DNA of 64,000 bases, taken from positions 1 to 64,000 of the forward strand of contig NZ_PVTG01000003.1 of NCBI RefSeq assembly GCF_003002915.1, in the 5' to 3' direction. The stretch is from Geodermatophilus tzadiensis. GTDB lineage: Bacteria > Actinomycetota > Actinomycetes > Mycobacteriales > Geodermatophilaceae. A program made the position numbers and the translations under genes. Position 1 is the stretch's first letter; the number at the start of each line of letters is the position of its first letter. The notes beneath the pieces were generated by a model that did no database searches, was not told the origin of the DNA, and saw nothing but the letters and a program-made list of their open reading frames with translations. Shown here one piece after another: positions 16,823 through 25,517 of this stretch.

Positions 16823-16828
16823 ACTCTA
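16823..16828 (-). promoter_or_regulatory. -10 box of leaderless promoter (SURF1-like/DUF3817 pair)
   Basis: TAGAGT on the minus strand ends seven bases before the GTG at 16815; the spacer happens to contain GGAGG. Confidence 0.45.
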
Positions 16829-16851
16829 ACCGCCGGACGGCCCGGGGCGGC

Positions 16852-16877
16852 GGCGCGGTGAGGGGGGTCACCGCGCC
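16852..16877. promoter_or_regulatory. CRP/GlxR-type palindrome upstream of ctaC
   Basis: Ten-base perfect arms (GGCGCGGTGA and TCACCGCGCC) flank six G residues, so the core reads GTGA-N6-TCAC (16858-16871), the half-site pattern of CRP-family regulators. It lies in the 303-base divergent region 16816-17118 between the SURF1-like gene and ctaC. It is nearer the former (centre about 50 bases from its start) than the ctaC promoter. Confidence 0.55.
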
Positions 16878-17005
16878 GCGACGACCCCGCCGGACGCGCC
16901 CGTCCGCCGGGCGTCCCCGGCCACGTCAGCGGGGGGATCCGTCCCGGTCGGCGGCCGACCCGCCGTGATCGGGTCTCCGGTCGCCGCCCGTCCTGCGAGG
17001 TCGGT

Positions 17006-17011
17006 TAGTCT
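17006..17011 (+). promoter_or_regulatory. Probable -10 box of ctaC-ctaF promoter
   Basis: TAGTCT lies 107 bases before the ctaC start, implying a leader of about 100 bases. No clear -35 box is visible. Confidence 0.4.
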
Positions 17012-17075
17012 CGGCCCAGACTGAGGTCGGCGCACGGACCGCCGTGGGGTCCCCGCGGTCGGTCGCGCCGGAGAG

Positions 17076-17096
17076 CCACCCGGGTCACCCGGGTGG
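17076..17096 (+). other. Hairpin immediately before the ctaC ribosome-binding site
   Basis: CCACCCGGG pairs perfectly with CCCGGGTGG around a TCA loop. The stem ends six bases before GAGGAGG. It could tune translation of ctaC or protect the mRNA 5' region. Confidence 0.5.
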
Positions 17097-17118
17097 AGGA
17101 ACGAGGAGGCAGCGAGCA

Positions 17119-17991
17119 GTGGCTCGACGCAGCAGGCTCGCGCGGGTCGCCGCGCTCGGTCTCCTGGGGGCGCTCACCCTCACCGGGTGCGACCTCAACA
17201 ACGAGTTCTGGCGCTTCGGTTTCCCCGAGGGCATCACCGAGCAGTCCCAGAGCGTCCGCGAGCTGTGGACCGGCTCGGTCATCGCCGCACTGATCGTCGG
17301 GTTCCTGGTCTGGGGCCTGATCATCTGGTCGGTGCTGTTCCACCGGAAGAAGGGCGACGAGCTCCCGCGGCAGACGGCCTACAACCTGCCGCTCGAGATC
17401 GCGTACACGATCTTCCCGTTCCTGATCGTCGCGGGCCTGTTCTTCTTCACCGTCGTCGTGCAGAACAAGGTGCAGGACCGCAGCGACGACCCCGACACGA
17501 CGATCGCGGTCAACGCGTTCAAGTGGAACTGGCAGTTCGTCTACCCCGAGACCACCGGTGACGACGGCGAGCCGGTGAACACCGTGGGCGCCACCGACGA
17601 GATCCCGATCCTCGTCATGCCGGTCGACCAGGACGTCCGCTTCGAGGTCGCCTCCGCCGACGTCATCCACTCCTTCTGGGTGCCGGAGTTCCTCTTCAAG
17701 CTCGACGTCATCCCGGGCAACGAGAACGGCCGGGACAACGTCTTCGAGGTCCGCGCCACCCAGGAAGGCGCCTACGTCGGCCGCTGCGCCGAGCTGTGCG
17801 GGGCCTACCACGCCTACATGAACTTCGAGGTCCGCGTGGTCAGCGGCGAGGACTACGACGCCTACCTGGCCGCGCGCGAGGCCGGGCAGGACACCCGCGA
17901 GGCGCTGGAGACCATCGGCCAGGAGGGCGAGGCGACGACGACCCGCCCCTTCCGCGTGGGCGACGGGTACTACCAGCAGGCCGCGAACTGA
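17119..17991 (+). CDS. ctaC: Cytochrome c oxidase subunit II (aa3 type)
   Basis: The roughly 290-residue lipoprotein subunit carries the CuA centre that accepts electrons from the bc1 complex. A lipobox LTGC is at about residues 18-21. Two membrane helices (about 54-76 and 95-118) follow, then the cupredoxin domain. The CuA ligands are visible: His in VIHSFWVPEF, Cys-Glu-Cys in RCAELCGAYHAYM and the following His and Met. GTG 17119 is chosen because GAGGAGG lies ten bases upstream and the predicted signal peptide then starts normally (MARRSRLARVAALGLLG). ctaF follows 51 bases downstream; ctaD (subunit I) is not in the window. Confidence 0.95.
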   Translation: MARRSRLARVAALGLLGALTLTGCDLNNEFWRFGFPEGITEQSQSVRELWTGSVIAALIVGFLVWGLIIWSVLFHRKKGDELPRQTAYNLPLEIAYTIFPFLIVAGLFFFTVVVQNKVQDRSDDPDTTIAVNAFKWNWQFVYPETTGDDGEPVNTVGATDEIPILVMPVDQDVRFEVASADVIHSFWVPEFLFKLDVIPGNENGRDNVFEVRATQEGAYVGRCAELCGAYHAYMNFEVRVVSGEDYDAYLAAREAGQDTREALETIGQEGEATTTRPFRVGDGYYQQAAN

Positions 17992-18042
17992 GCCCGCTGA
18001 CCCCGTGACCACCACCGCCACCAACGCGCAGGGAGGACGACC

Positions 18043-18447
18043 GTGAAGGTCGAGGCGCTGATTCTCAATCTGATCGCGGTCTTCTGCGTCGTCACCGCGG
18101 CCGTCTACGGCATCTGGTCCCGCGAGCCGATCGGCACCACGGCGCTGGTCCTCTCCGGCGGCCTGTCCGGCCTGATCGGCGGGTTCTTCTGGTTCGTCTC
18201 CCGCCGCATCGACCCGCGCCCCGAGGACCGCAAGGACGCCGAGATCGCCGAGGGCGCCGGCGAGCTGGGCTTCTTCAGCCCGGCGAGCTACTGGCCCTTC
18301 GGGCTGGCCCTCGCCGCCGCGGTCACCGGTCTGGGCCTGGCCTTCTGGTACGTCTGGCTGATGATGATCGGCGTCGTGGCGCTGCTGATCGCCACCGGCG
18401 GGCTGCTGTTCGAGTACTACGTGGGGCAGAACGCGCAGTCCAGCTGA
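18043..18447 (+). CDS. ctaF: Cytochrome c oxidase subunit IV, actinobacterial (CtaF)
   Basis: The 134-residue subunit has four predicted membrane helices at about 4-23, 30-50, 84-103 and 106-126. The family segments FCVVTAAVYGIWSREP and GGFFWFVSRRIDPRPEDR are typical of the actinobacterial aa3 oxidase subunit 4, which is unrelated to the proteobacterial one. GGGAGGACGACC precedes the GTG. The ctaC-ctaF pair matches M. tuberculosis Rv2200c-Rv2199c. A strong hairpin terminator follows. Confidence 0.93.
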   Translation: MKVEALILNLIAVFCVVTAAVYGIWSREPIGTTALVLSGGLSGLIGGFFWFVSRRIDPRPEDRKDAEIAEGAGELGFFSPASYWPFGLALAAAVTGLGLAFWYVWLMMIGVVALLIATGGLLFEYYVGQNAQSS

Positions 18448-18463
18448 CGCCGTCCACCCGACC

Positions 18464-18500
18464 GGAGGGCCCTCTCCCGCACCGCGGGGGAGGGCCCTCC
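18464..18500 (+). terminator. Hairpin terminator after ctaF
   Basis: A 17-pair stem (one G-U pair) starting GGAGGGCCCTC closes an ACC loop 17 bases after the ctaF stop. Confidence 0.8.
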
Positions 18501-18528
18501 GCCGTCCCGGGGACCCGGGCCCGGTCAC

Positions 18529-18534
18529 TACCGT
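18529..18534 (+). promoter_or_regulatory. -10 box of leaderless promoter (HisN-like remnant)
   Basis: TACCGT, eight bases, then ATG at 18543. Confidence 0.45.
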
Positions 18535-18542
18535 CGACGGCG

Positions 18543-19052
18543 ATGGACGCCCACGACGACCTGCGACTCGCGTTCGCCGCCGCGGAGGTGGCGGGGGAGC
18601 TGCGGGGCACCACGGAGGTCGCGGTCGTGGCCTCCCCGGCGCTGCGGCGCTGCTGGTGGGCGACCCGGGGTGAGGGGTCCTGCGAGTCGTCCTGGCCGCG
18701 CCGGGGGAGCGAGACGCGGCGCCTGGCGGTCAGCACGACGGCGACGCTGGCGGACGCGGCGCTCGCCGCCCTGGACGACGCGAGCAGGGCCCGTCTGCCA
18801 CCGAGCGGGGACCGCGCACCGGTGAGCCCGCTCCGGCTGGTCGAGCTCGTCCGCGGCGAGATCGACGCCGTCCTGGTCGAGCGGTACCACGCGCGGGACC
18901 ACGCGCCGTGGGTCCTCCCCGTCGAGGAGGCGGGCGGCCGCTTCACGAACCGCGCCGGGGGACGTGCCGCCGACCGTGGCGGCGGCCTGTACTCCAACGC
19001 CGCCCCGCACGGCCGGCTGCTCGCTGCGCTGGGCTACCCGGCGCGTCCGTGA
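18543..19052 (+). CDS. Degenerate inositol-monophosphatase/HisN-like protein with internal deletion
   Basis: The 169-residue frame begins DDLRLAFAAAEVAG, like HisN-type histidinol-phosphatases. It then jumps at about residue 22 directly to VAVVASPALRRCWWATRGEG, the segment that in HisN follows the DPIDGT metal-binding motif. About 65-70 residues containing the metal-binding Glu-Glu and Asp-Pro-x-Asp-Gly-Thr motifs seem to be missing. The C-terminal part is recognisable (GEIDAVLVERYHARDHAPWVLPVEEAGGRFT, quoted from 122 in two pieces: GEIDAVLVERY and DHAPWVLPVEEAGGRF). The third metal Asp lies in RDHAPW, where WDHAPW is usual. It is therefore unlikely to be an active phosphatase and may be a decaying pseudogene that kept its frame and promoter. 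Confidence 0.55.
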   Translation: MDAHDDLRLAFAAAEVAGELRGTTEVAVVASPALRRCWWATRGEGSCESSWPRRGSETRRLAVSTTATLADAALAALDDASRARLPPSGDRAPVSPLRLVELVRGEIDAVLVERYHARDHAPWVLPVEEAGGRFTNRAGGRAADRGGGLYSNAAPHGRLLAALGYPARP

Positions 19053-19140
19053 CCGCCTGACCGGCGCACGGGCCGACCGGCTCGCCATCGGCCGGGTGGG
19101 TCCCGCGGCGCCGACCGCGGCGTCCACCGCGGAGCCGTGA

Positions 19141-19182
19141 GGGCCCCGTGCACCTCGTGGACGCCACGGGGTGCACGGCCCG
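19141..19182. other. Imperfect hairpin downstream of the HisN-like frame
   Basis: GGGCCCCGTGCACC and GGGTGCACGGCCC can pair with a two-base bulge. It may terminate the plus-strand transcript. The rest of 19053-19196 shows nothing recognisable. Confidence 0.4.
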
Positions 19183-19196
19183 GGAGCCCCACGACG

Positions 19197-19233
19197 CAGC
19201 AGGGCCCCGGTGGAGTCCACCGGGGCCCTGCTG
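19197..19233 (-). terminator. Hairpin terminator of the ctaE-qcrCAB operon
   Basis: Sixteen or more perfect pairs (CAGCAGGGCCCCGGTG with its complement) lie around a five-base loop, 34 bases beyond the qcrB stop on the minus strand. Confidence 0.8.
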
Positions 19234-19266
19234 GCTGCCCCCTACGGGGCGTCGATCACGCGAGGA

Positions 19267-20985
19267 TCAGTCCCGCGGCTCCTGCGGACGACCACCCTCG
19301 GAGGGGCGACCACCCTCGGACGGTCGCCCGCCCTCGGAGGGACGGCCACCCTCGGCGGGACGGCCGCTCGTGGTGAGCTCGCGCTGCGGCTCGGCCGTGG
19401 CCAGGCCGCGGTCCTCCCCGCGCTGCTCGAGCTCGACCGCGGTCGGCTCTTCGATCGGCGAGAAGAACCCACGGATGGCCCGGCGGGCGCCGCCCACCTG
19501 GTTCATCTTCTTGGGCACCGGAGCACCGCCGTAGGCCAGCTGGCCGTGGCCGTGCTCGTCCACCGGGCCGAGCGGCTGGTGGACCTCGATGAACTCACCG
19601 TGCGGCAGCCGGCGGATGACACCGGTCTCGATGCCGTGCTCGAGCACCTCGCGGTCGTGCTGCTGCAGACCCAGGCAGATGCGGTAGGTCAGCACGTAGG
19701 CGATCGGCGGGACGATCAGCAGACCGATGCGGCCGATCCACGTCATCGCGTTGAGGCTGATGTCGAACTTGTCCGCGATGACGTCGTTGGCGCCCGAGAG
19801 CAGCAGGACGACGTAGAACGAGATCGCCATCATGCCCAGCGAGGTCCGCACGGGGACGTCGCGCGGGCGCTGCAGCAGGTGGTGCGACGCGGTGTCGCCG
19901 GTCAGCTTCCGCTCCAGCATGGGGTAGGCCAGCAGGAGCGTGAAGATGATGCCCGGCAGGACCACCGTCGGCCAGAACAGCGCCGGGATGTTGTAGTTGC
20001 CCGGCAGGTAGATGTCCCACGCCGGGAACAGGCGCGTCGACCCGTCGAGGAACATGACGTACCAGTCGGGCTGGGACGCCGAGGACACCTGCGCCGGGTT
20101 GTACGGGCCCCACAGCCACACCGGGTTGATCTGCACCAGCCCACCGAGCGCGGCGACGACACCGAAGACCACCATCATCAGGCCGGTCGCCTTCCCGGCG
20201 AAGGTCGGGAAGAGGCGGTTGCCGATCACGTTGTGCTCGGTGCGGCCGGGACCGGGGAACTGGGTGTGCTTCTGCTTGACCAGGATCAGCATGTGCAGCG
20301 CGATCAGCCCCAGGAGGATCGCCGGGATGATCAGCACGTGGGCGATGTAGAGCCGACCGACGATCAGCTCGCCGACGTAGTCACCGCCGAAGACCGCCCA
20401 GTGCGCCCAGGTGCCGATGACCGGGATCGACAGGATGATCGCCGACATGATCCGCAGGCCGGTGCCCGAGAGCAGGTCGTCGGGCATCGAGTAGCCGGCG
20501 AACCCCTCGAAGATGCCGAGGATCAGCAGCGCGACACCGATGAGCCAGTTGGTCTCGCGCGGCCGGCGGAAGGCGCCGGTGAAGAAGATCCGCAGCATGT
20601 GGACGACGATCGACGCCATGAACAGCAGCGCCGCCCAGTGGTGCATCTGCCGGATGAGCAGGCCGCCGCGGACGTCGAAGGACAGGTCCAGGGTCGAGGC
20701 GTAAGCGATCGACATGTCGATGCCCCGCAGCGGCGCGTACGAGCCGTCGTAGACGACCTCGGTCATCGAGGCCTGGAAGAAGAACGTCAGGTACGTGCCG
20801 GTCAGCAGCAGGATGATGAAGGAGTAGAGCGCGATCTCGCCGAGCAGGAACGACCAGTGGTCGGGGAAGACCTTGTTGAGCGTCCTGCGGAGCGGACCGG
20901 CGACGATCAGCCGGTCGTCGACCTCGAGCGCGGCCTTGCCCAGGGCCGTCGTCGGCGCGCCTGGCGCGGTGGCGGTACGGGCCAT
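19267..20985 (-). CDS. qcrB: Cytochrome bc1 complex cytochrome b subunit
   Basis: The 572-residue integral membrane protein carries two haems b and oxidises menaquinol within the bc1-aa3 supercomplex. Recognisable features are the N-terminal helix region [42 protein letters not shown] with haem-ligating histidines, and [19 protein letters not shown]. The quinol-site segment [14 protein letters not shown] and several later helices are also visible. The length and C-terminal extension are typical of actinobacteria. The last 25 or so residues are unusual, with repeated GRPSEG units. The ATG overlaps the qcrA stop (ATGA). Confidence 0.95.
   Translation of the reverse strand: MARTATAPGAPTTALGKAALEVDDRLIVAGPLRRTLNKVFPDHWSFLLGEIALYSFIILLLTGTYLTFFFQASMTEVVYDGSYAPLRGIDMSIAYASTLDLSFDVRGGLLIRQMHHWAALLFMASIVVHMLRIFFTGAFRRPRETNWLIGVALLILGIFEGFAGYSMPDDLLSGTGLRIMSAIILSIPVIGTWAHWAVFGGDYVGELIVGRLYIAHVLIIPAILLGLIALHMLILVKQKHTQFPGPGRTEHNVIGNRLFPTFAGKATGLMMVVFGVVAALGGLVQINPVWLWGPYNPAQVSSASQPDWYVMFLDGSTRLFPAWDIYLPGNYNIPALFWPTVVLPGIIFTLLLAYPMLERKLTGDTASHHLLQRPRDVPVRTSLGMMAISFYVVLLLSGANDVIADKFDISLNAMTWIGRIGLLIVPPIAYVLTYRICLGLQQHDREVLEHGIETGVIRRLPHGEFIEVHQPLGPVDEHGHGQLAYGGAPVPKKMNQVGGARRAIRGFFSPIEEPTAVELEQRGEDRGLATAEPQRELTTSGRPAEGGRPSEGGRPSEGGRPSEGGRPQEPRD
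19284..19375 (-). repeat. 18-base tandem repeat encoding the QcrB C-terminal tail
   Basis: About five degenerate 18-base units encode GRPAEG, three GRPSEG and GRPQE just before the stop codon. The tail is hydrophilic and predicted cytoplasmic. Such repeats can expand or contract by slippage. Confidence 0.7.
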
Positions 20986-22097
20986 CAGATGCGCTCCCGG
21001 TTCCAGTAGGTGGGACCCACGGCCTCAATGTAGTCGCTCCGCGCGACGAAGAAGCCCTCGTCGTCGACAGTGATCGGCAGCTGGGGGAGCGACCGGGTGG
21101 CCGGGCCGAACACGGGCTTCGCGCCCTGCGTCACGTCGAACTGCGACTGGTGGCAGGGGCAGAGGATCCGGCTCGTCTCCTGCTCGTACAGCGACACCGG
21201 GCAGCCGGCGTGCGTGCAGATCTTGGAGTAGGCGACGTAGTCGCCGTAGCCGAAGCCCTCCTGGCCGCTGCGCGGCACGGCCTGCTCCAGCTGCGCGGGG
21301 CGCAGCCGGATGAGCATGGTGGCCGCGTCGGAGAGCCGGTTGCCCTCGGGGACGGCCGGGAACACCGTCTCCAGGGAGCCGGGCTCCTGGTCGCCCGGGC
21401 GGATCGGGGTGCCGTCGTCGCGGACGAGCCGCACACCCTCGGCCCACTCGGTGGTGCCCAGCGGGTCGCCCTCGTTGGGGTCCTTGATCAGACCGCCGAG
21501 CGGGGCCAGCAGCATCAGGCCCAGGCCGCCGCCCATGAAGGCCAGGCTGCCGGTGATCAGCTTGCGCCGCTTCAGGCCGCTGTTGTGCAGGCCGCCGACG
21601 AGGGTCGCCCCGGTGGTCACCCGGTCGAAGTGCGAGCCGTCGTGCTTGTCCTGGGCGGCGGTCTCGTGCGGCAGCAGTTTCTTGGTGTAGAGCACCAGGC
21701 CCACGCCGAAGAAGGTGAACGCCAGGCCCATGAGCAGGCCCAGCAGCGGCGTGTACAGCACGCTGAAGCTGCTGCTGCCGAGCTCCCACTGCCAGTCGGG
21801 CAGGAACCACCCGGCGCCGGCGTAGACGACGACGAAGGCGAAGGCCGACAGCCCCGCGAGGCCGAAGTAGAGGCCGACCTGGCGGACGGCCCGCTTCTCC
21901 AGCGGCGAGCCCGGCTCAGGTCCGGGCTCGACGTGGAGGATCTCCACCCCGTCGTAGCGGGCGCCCAGCCGGTCGAGCTCCTCTCGGGGGAGGGCGGCCA
22001 GCTGCTCGGGCGTGTAGTCGTCGTCCGGGCCGCCGTGCAGCGGGCCCGGGGTGTCCGCGCCGCCGGTCGAGCCGGGGCGGGTGTCGTGCGTGGTCAC
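20985..22097 (-). CDS. qcrA: Cytochrome bc1 complex Rieske iron-sulfur subunit
   Basis: The 370-residue subunit passes electrons from quinol to the dihaem cytochrome c. An extended N-terminus of about 100 residues is followed by three membrane helices, as in other actinobacteria, and a C-terminal Rieske domain. The 2Fe-2S ligands are in [12 protein letters not shown] and [11 protein letters not shown]. The open frame continues to 22409, but GTG 22097 overlaps the qcrC stop (GTGA) and gives the expected length. Confidence 0.94.
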   Translation of the reverse strand: MTTHDTRPGSTGGADTPGPLHGGPDDDYTPEQLAALPREELDRLGARYDGVEILHVEPGPEPGSPLEKRAVRQVGLYFGLAGLSAFAFVVVYAGAGWFLPDWQWELGSSSFSVLYTPLLGLLMGLAFTFFGVGLVLYTKKLLPHETAAQDKHDGSHFDRVTTGATLVGGLHNSGLKRRKLITGSLAFMGGGLGLMLLAPLGGLIKDPNEGDPLGTTEWAEGVRLVRDDGTPIRPGDQEPGSLETVFPAVPEGNRLSDAATMLIRLRPAQLEQAVPRSGQEGFGYGDYVAYSKICTHAGCPVSLYEQETSRILCPCHQSQFDVTQGAKPVFGPATRSLPQLPITVDDEGFFVARSDYIEAVGPTYWNRERI

Positions 22098-22972
22098 GCC
22101 TTGCTCCCCATCCAGAAGATCCCGAACAGCAGGGCCGCGACGCCGACGACCCAGATGACCAGGCCCTCGCTCACCGGGCCGATGCGACCGATGCCGGCGC
22201 CGCCGGGGTCGGGCATGTCGGTGATCGTCTGGATGTAGTTGATGATCGAGCGCTTCTCCTCGGGGGTCAGCTGGTTGTCCCCGAAGATCGGCATGTTCTC
22301 CGGCCCGCTGAGCATGGCCGCGTAGATCTCGAGGTCGTTGGCGTCCTCGAGGCTGGGGGCGTACTTGCCCGACGACAGGGCGCCGCCCTCGCCGACGAAG
22401 TTGTGGCACTGGGCGCAGTTGAGCCGGAATAGCTCACCGCCGGCGGCCAGGTCGCCGTCGCGCAGGTCGCCGGAGGGCAGCACCGGGCCGCCGCCGTTGG
22501 CCTGCACGTAGGCCATCAGCTGGTCGATCTCCTCGTCGGAGAAGATGGCCGGCTTGTCGGGCGCCTGGGCCTCCTGGCGGACCAGCGGCATGCGGCCGGT
22601 GTGCACCTGGAAGTAGACGGCGGCCTCGCCCACGCCGATCAGCGACGGGCCGCGGTTGGGCACGCCCTCGAGGTTCTCGCCGTGGCAGCTGATGCAGCTG
22701 CGCTCGTAGAGCTCGCGACCGGCGGCCTCGGCGCTGGACTCGCTGCCCTCGTCGGCGGCCTGGGCCCCGGGCGCGAGGGTGGAGTAGAGGGCGCCGGTCA
22801 GGACGAGACCGGCCATCAGGGCGGCGACGTTGGACAGCCGGCGACGCTGCTTGGAGCGGCGGCGGGCCCGGGCGGCGGCCGCCGGGGAGCCCTCGGCCGG
22901 CCGCCGCGACCAGCGGGGCCGGCGTGGCCCCTCGTCGGGCTGGGTGTCGGACTGGGGGTTCGTGGTGGACAC
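22094..22972 (-). CDS. qcrC: Cytochrome bc1 complex dihaem cytochrome c subunit
   Basis: The 292-residue membrane-anchored dihaem cytochrome replaces both cytochrome c1 and a soluble cytochrome c in actinobacteria. A basic N-terminus and signal-anchor (about 46-70) precede two haem-binding CxxCH motifs, CISCH (about 95) and CAQCH (about 190). Probable axial methionines lie in PLVRQ-adjacent GRMPLV and in MPIFGDNQLT. A C-terminal membrane helix (LVIWVVGVAALLFGIFWMG) follows. It lies seven bases after ctaE. Confidence 0.95.
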   Translation of the reverse strand: MSTTNPQSDTQPDEGPRRPRWSRRPAEGSPAAAARARRRSKQRRRLSNVAALMAGLVLTGALYSTLAPGAQAADEGSESSAEAAGRELYERSCISCHGENLEGVPNRGPSLIGVGEAAVYFQVHTGRMPLVRQEAQAPDKPAIFSDEEIDQLMAYVQANGGGPVLPSGDLRDGDLAAGGELFRLNCAQCHNFVGEGGALSSGKYAPSLEDANDLEIYAAMLSGPENMPIFGDNQLTPEEKRSIINYIQTITDMPDPGGAGIGRIGPVSEGLVIWVVGVAALLFGIFWMGSKA

Positions 22973-22979
22973 CGGTTCC

Positions 22980-23594
22980 CTAGCGGATCAGGTAGATCGT
23001 GGCGAAGAGCCCGACCCACACGACGTCGACGAAGTGCCAGTAGTAGGAGACCACGATGGCCGAGGTCGCCTGTGCCGGCGTGAACCGGCCCATGGTGGAC
23101 CGGATGAGCACGTACACGAAGGCCACCAGACCCCCGATGACGTGCAGCGCGTGGAAGCCGGTCGTCAGGTAGAAGACCGAGCCGTAGGTCGAGCTGGAGA
23201 TGGTGGTCGCGTGCTCGGTGACCAGCACCCGGTACTCGTTGGCCTGGGCCAGGACGAAGACCAGGCCCATGACGAAGGTGATCGTGAACCACCGGCGCAG
23301 GCCGTAGACGTTGCCGCTCTCCGCCGCGAACACGCCGATCTGGCAGGTGACCGAGGAGGCGACCAGGACCAGCGTGAAGACCAGCGCGTAGGGCAGGTTG
23401 AGCTCGGTCGGTTCCGGCGGCCAGCCCTCGGTCGCCCGGGCACGCGCGGTGAAGTACATGGCGAACAGTCCGGCGAAGAACATCAGCTCGCTGGAGAGCC
23501 AGATGATCGTGCCGACGCTGACCATGTTCGGTCGGGTCAGGGAGTGCACCCGCGAGGTGTCGAAGGTGCTGCTCGCCACGGGAGCCGTTGTCAC
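22980..23594 (-). CDS. ctaE: Cytochrome c oxidase subunit III
   Basis: The roughly 204-residue subunit has five predicted membrane helices, without the first two of the seven-helix mitochondrial type. Family segments are [29 protein letters not shown] and [19 protein letters not shown], and [19 protein letters not shown]. It is the first gene of the ctaE-qcrC-qcrA-qcrB operon. Start is uncertain: GTG 23594 gives the usual MTTAP-type N-terminus and has CATGAT seven bases upstream; ATG codons at 23603 and 23606 are in frame and would add three to four residues. Confidence 0.93.
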   Translation of the reverse strand: MTTAPVASSTFDTSRVHSLTRPNMVSVGTIIWLSSELMFFAGLFAMYFTARARATEGWPPEPTELNLPYALVFTLVLVASSVTCQIGVFAAESGNVYGLRRWFTITFVMGLVFVLAQANEYRVLVTEHATTISSSTYGSVFYLTTGFHALHVIGGLVAFVYVLIRSTMGRFTPAQATSAIVVSYYWHFVDVVWVGLFATIYLIR

Positions 23595-23724
23595 GGGGCC
23601 CATCATGTCACCGGCCGGCGACCAGCACCGATCGCGGGTGGCACGGCGTGCCTGGTCCGTGACCGGGCCGAGACCGTCCCCCGTCCGGGTGCCGTCCGGA
23701 CCGGGCGGAGGGGAGCCGGGGCAC

Positions 23725-23730
23725 TAGGCT
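23725..23730 (+). promoter_or_regulatory. -10 box of leaderless promoter (receiver-like/trpD operon)
   Basis: TAGGCT, seven bases, then GTG at 23738. Confidence 0.5.
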
Positions 23731-23737
23731 CCCGCAC

Positions 23738-24163
23738 GTGAGCGACGCGCCGGCCACCGTCCTGGTCTACAGCTCCCGGCCCGAGGTCCGCGAGGCCGTC
23801 CGCACCGCCGTCGGCCGCCGTCCGGCGCCCGACGTCGGCCCGCTGACCTGGATCGAGTGCGCCACCGGCGAGGACGTCGTCGACACCGTCGACGGCGGCG
23901 GCGTGGACCTGTGCATCCTCGACGGCGAGGCGCAGCCGACCGGCGGCCTGGCGCTGTCCCGCCAGATGGTCGTGGAGGTCGCCGACCGCCCCGCGATCTG
24001 CGTGCTCATCGCCCGGCAGCCCGACCGCTGGCTGGCGCACTGGTCGCAGGCCGACGGCACGCTCGCCCTGCCCGTCGACCCGCTGGCCGCCCCGCAGGTC
24101 GTGGCCGGGCTGCTGCGCGAGCGGGCCGGGCGCGGCCCGTCCCGCCGTCCCGTCTCGCGGTGA
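23738..24163 (+). CDS. Pseudo-receiver-like protein of unknown function
   Basis: The 141-residue protein has alternating hydrophobic strands and helices resembling a response-regulator receiver. It has an N-terminal strand [15 protein letters not shown], a possible phospho-acceptor Asp in [12 protein letters not shown] (about D62), and a fourth strand [15 protein letters not shown]. The conserved Lys of true receivers is replaced ([11 protein letters not shown]), and the N-terminal acidic pair is absent. It is therefore probably not a phosphorelay protein. The stop codon overlaps the trpD start (GTGA), so the two are translationally coupled. The relation to tryptophan synthesis is unknown. 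Confidence 0.65.
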   Translation: MSDAPATVLVYSSRPEVREAVRTAVGRRPAPDVGPLTWIECATGEDVVDTVDGGGVDLCILDGEAQPTGGLALSRQMVVEVADRPAICVLIARQPDRWLAHWSQADGTLALPVDPLAAPQVVAGLLRERAGRGPSRRPVSR

Positions 24164-25218
24164 GCGCGCGCACCGCCACCGGGCCGTCGTGGCCCGGCCT
24201 GCTGACGCGCCTGCTGGCCGGTGAGGACCTCGCCACCGAGGACACCGCCTGGGCGATGCGCGAGATCATGACCGGGGAGGCCACGCCGGCGCAGGTGGCC
24301 GGCTTCGCGGTGGCGCTGCGGGCGAAGGGCGAGGCGCCGGCGGAGGTCGCCGGGCTGGCGGCCACGATGCTGGAGCGGGCCACGCCGGTGCAGCTGTCCG
24401 GCGCGTTCGTCGACGTCGTCGGCACCGGCGGCGACGGCGCCCACACCGTGAACATCTCCACGATGGCCGCGGTGGTCACCGCGGCGGCCGGCGTCCCGGT
24501 GGCCAAGCACGGCAACCGGGCGGCGTCGTCGTCCTCCGGGGCCGCCGACGTCCTCGAGGCCCTCGGCGTCGTCATCGACCTCCCGGCCCCGGCCGTGGCG
24601 CGCTGCGTGCAGGAGGCCGGCATCGGCTTCTTCTTCGCGCCGGTCTTCCACCCCGGCTACCGGCACACCGCCGCCCCGCGCCGTGAGATGGGCATCGGCA
24701 CGGTGTTCAACTTCCTCGGCCCGCTGACCAACCCGGCCCGTCCGGTGGCCGCCGCCATCGGCTGCGCCGACGCCCGCATGGCGCCGGTGCTCGCGGCCGT
24801 GGTCGCCGGCCGGGGCAGCCGGGCGCTGGTGTTCCGCGGGGACGACGGCCTCGACGAGCTCACCACCGCGACGACGTCGCGGGTGTGGGTGGCGCGCGAC
24901 GGCGAGGTCACCCCGGGCGTCGTCGACCCCGCCGACCTCGGCATCGCCACCACCGGGCCGGACGCGCTGCGGGGCGGGGACCCGGCGTACAACGCCGAGG
25001 TGTTCCGGCGGGTCCTCGCCGGTGAGGCGGGGCCGGTGCGCGACGCCGTGTTGCTCAACGCCGCGGCCGCCCTCGTGGCCTTCGACGAGCGCGGCGGGGA
25101 GCTGACCGCCGCGCTGGCCGGCGGGATCGACCGGGCCGCCGCGGCCGTGGACGACGGCCGGGCGGCCGCGCTGCTCGACCGCTGGGTCGAGGTCAGCCGG
25201 ACGGCCGCCGGCCGCTAG
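24160..25218 (+). CDS. trpD: Anthranilate phosphoribosyltransferase
   Basis: The 352-residue enzyme joins anthranilate and PRPP in tryptophan synthesis. The PRPP-binding glycine-rich segment [19 protein letters not shown], the motif [21 protein letters not shown] and the anthranilate-site segment [13 protein letters not shown] are present. GTG 24160 overlaps the upstream stop codon and yields the usual length. Other trp genes are not here; the isolated trpD beside ctaE-qcrCAB matches M. tuberculosis Rv2192c. The TAG stop shares the palindrome CTAG with the stop of the convergent Lrp-like gene. Confidence 0.95.
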   Translation: MSARTATGPSWPGLLTRLLAGEDLATEDTAWAMREIMTGEATPAQVAGFAVALRAKGEAPAEVAGLAATMLERATPVQLSGAFVDVVGTGGDGAHTVNISTMAAVVTAAAGVPVAKHGNRAASSSSGAADVLEALGVVIDLPAPAVARCVQEAGIGFFFAPVFHPGYRHTAAPRREMGIGTVFNFLGPLTNPARPVAAAIGCADARMAPVLAAVVAGRGSRALVFRGDDGLDELTTATTSRVWVARDGEVTPGVVDPADLGIATTGPDALRGGDPAYNAEVFRRVLAGEAGPVRDAVLLNAAAALVAFDERGGELTAALAGGIDRAAAAVDDGRAAALLDRWVEVSRTAAGR

Positions 25219-25502
25219 TCGGCGTTCTCGAAGCCCAGGGAGAAGGCCGCCTCGAGGTCGTGCCGCGAGTAGGCGCGGAACGCGATGTGGGTGTCGGTCT
25301 CGAGGACGCCCGGCACCTTGTTGATCCGGCCGGCGATCACCTCGGCCACCTGCTCGAACTCGCGGACCCGCACGATGGCGACGAGGTCGGTGTCCCCGGC
25401 GACCGAGTAGACCTCGCTGACGCCGTCCAGGTCGGCGACGGCCTGGGCCACCTCGCCGATGGCGTCGGTGGCGGCGTCGATCATCACGATGGCGGTGATC
25501 AC
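25215..25502 (-). CDS. Stand-alone Lrp/AsnC ligand-binding (RAM) domain protein
   Basis: The 95-residue protein consists only of the beta-alpha-beta-beta-alpha-beta RAM domain ([56 protein letters not shown]). There is no helix-turn-helix domain. Single-domain Lrp relatives form oligomers and may bind amino acids or modulate full-length Lrp proteins. The GTG start has TAGCAT seven bases upstream, followed further upstream by hairpin repeat copy D. Its position tail-to-tail with trpD recurs in actinobacteria. Confidence 0.88.
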   Translation of the reverse strand: MITAIVMIDAATDAIGEVAQAVADLDGVSEVYSVAGDTDLVAIVRVREFEQVAEVIAGRINKVPGVLETDTHIAFRAYSRHDLEAAFSLGFENAD

Positions 25503-25509
25503 GCCGGGG

Positions 25510-25515
25510 ATGCTA
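25510..25515 (-). promoter_or_regulatory. -10 box of leaderless promoter (Lrp-like gene)
   Basis: TAGCAT on the minus strand, seven bases before GTG 25502. Repeat copy D ends two bases upstream. Confidence 0.5.
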
Positions 25516-25517
25516 GT

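Noticed and set aside
17992-18042. Missing ctaD between ctaC and ctaF as a deletion
   Set aside because: In mycobacteria ctaD also lies elsewhere, so its absence here is expected.
19171-21009. Long plus-strand frame opposite qcrB
   Set aside because: Its translation is rich in Arg, His, Asp and Gln without any domain, typical of antisense to a membrane-protein gene.
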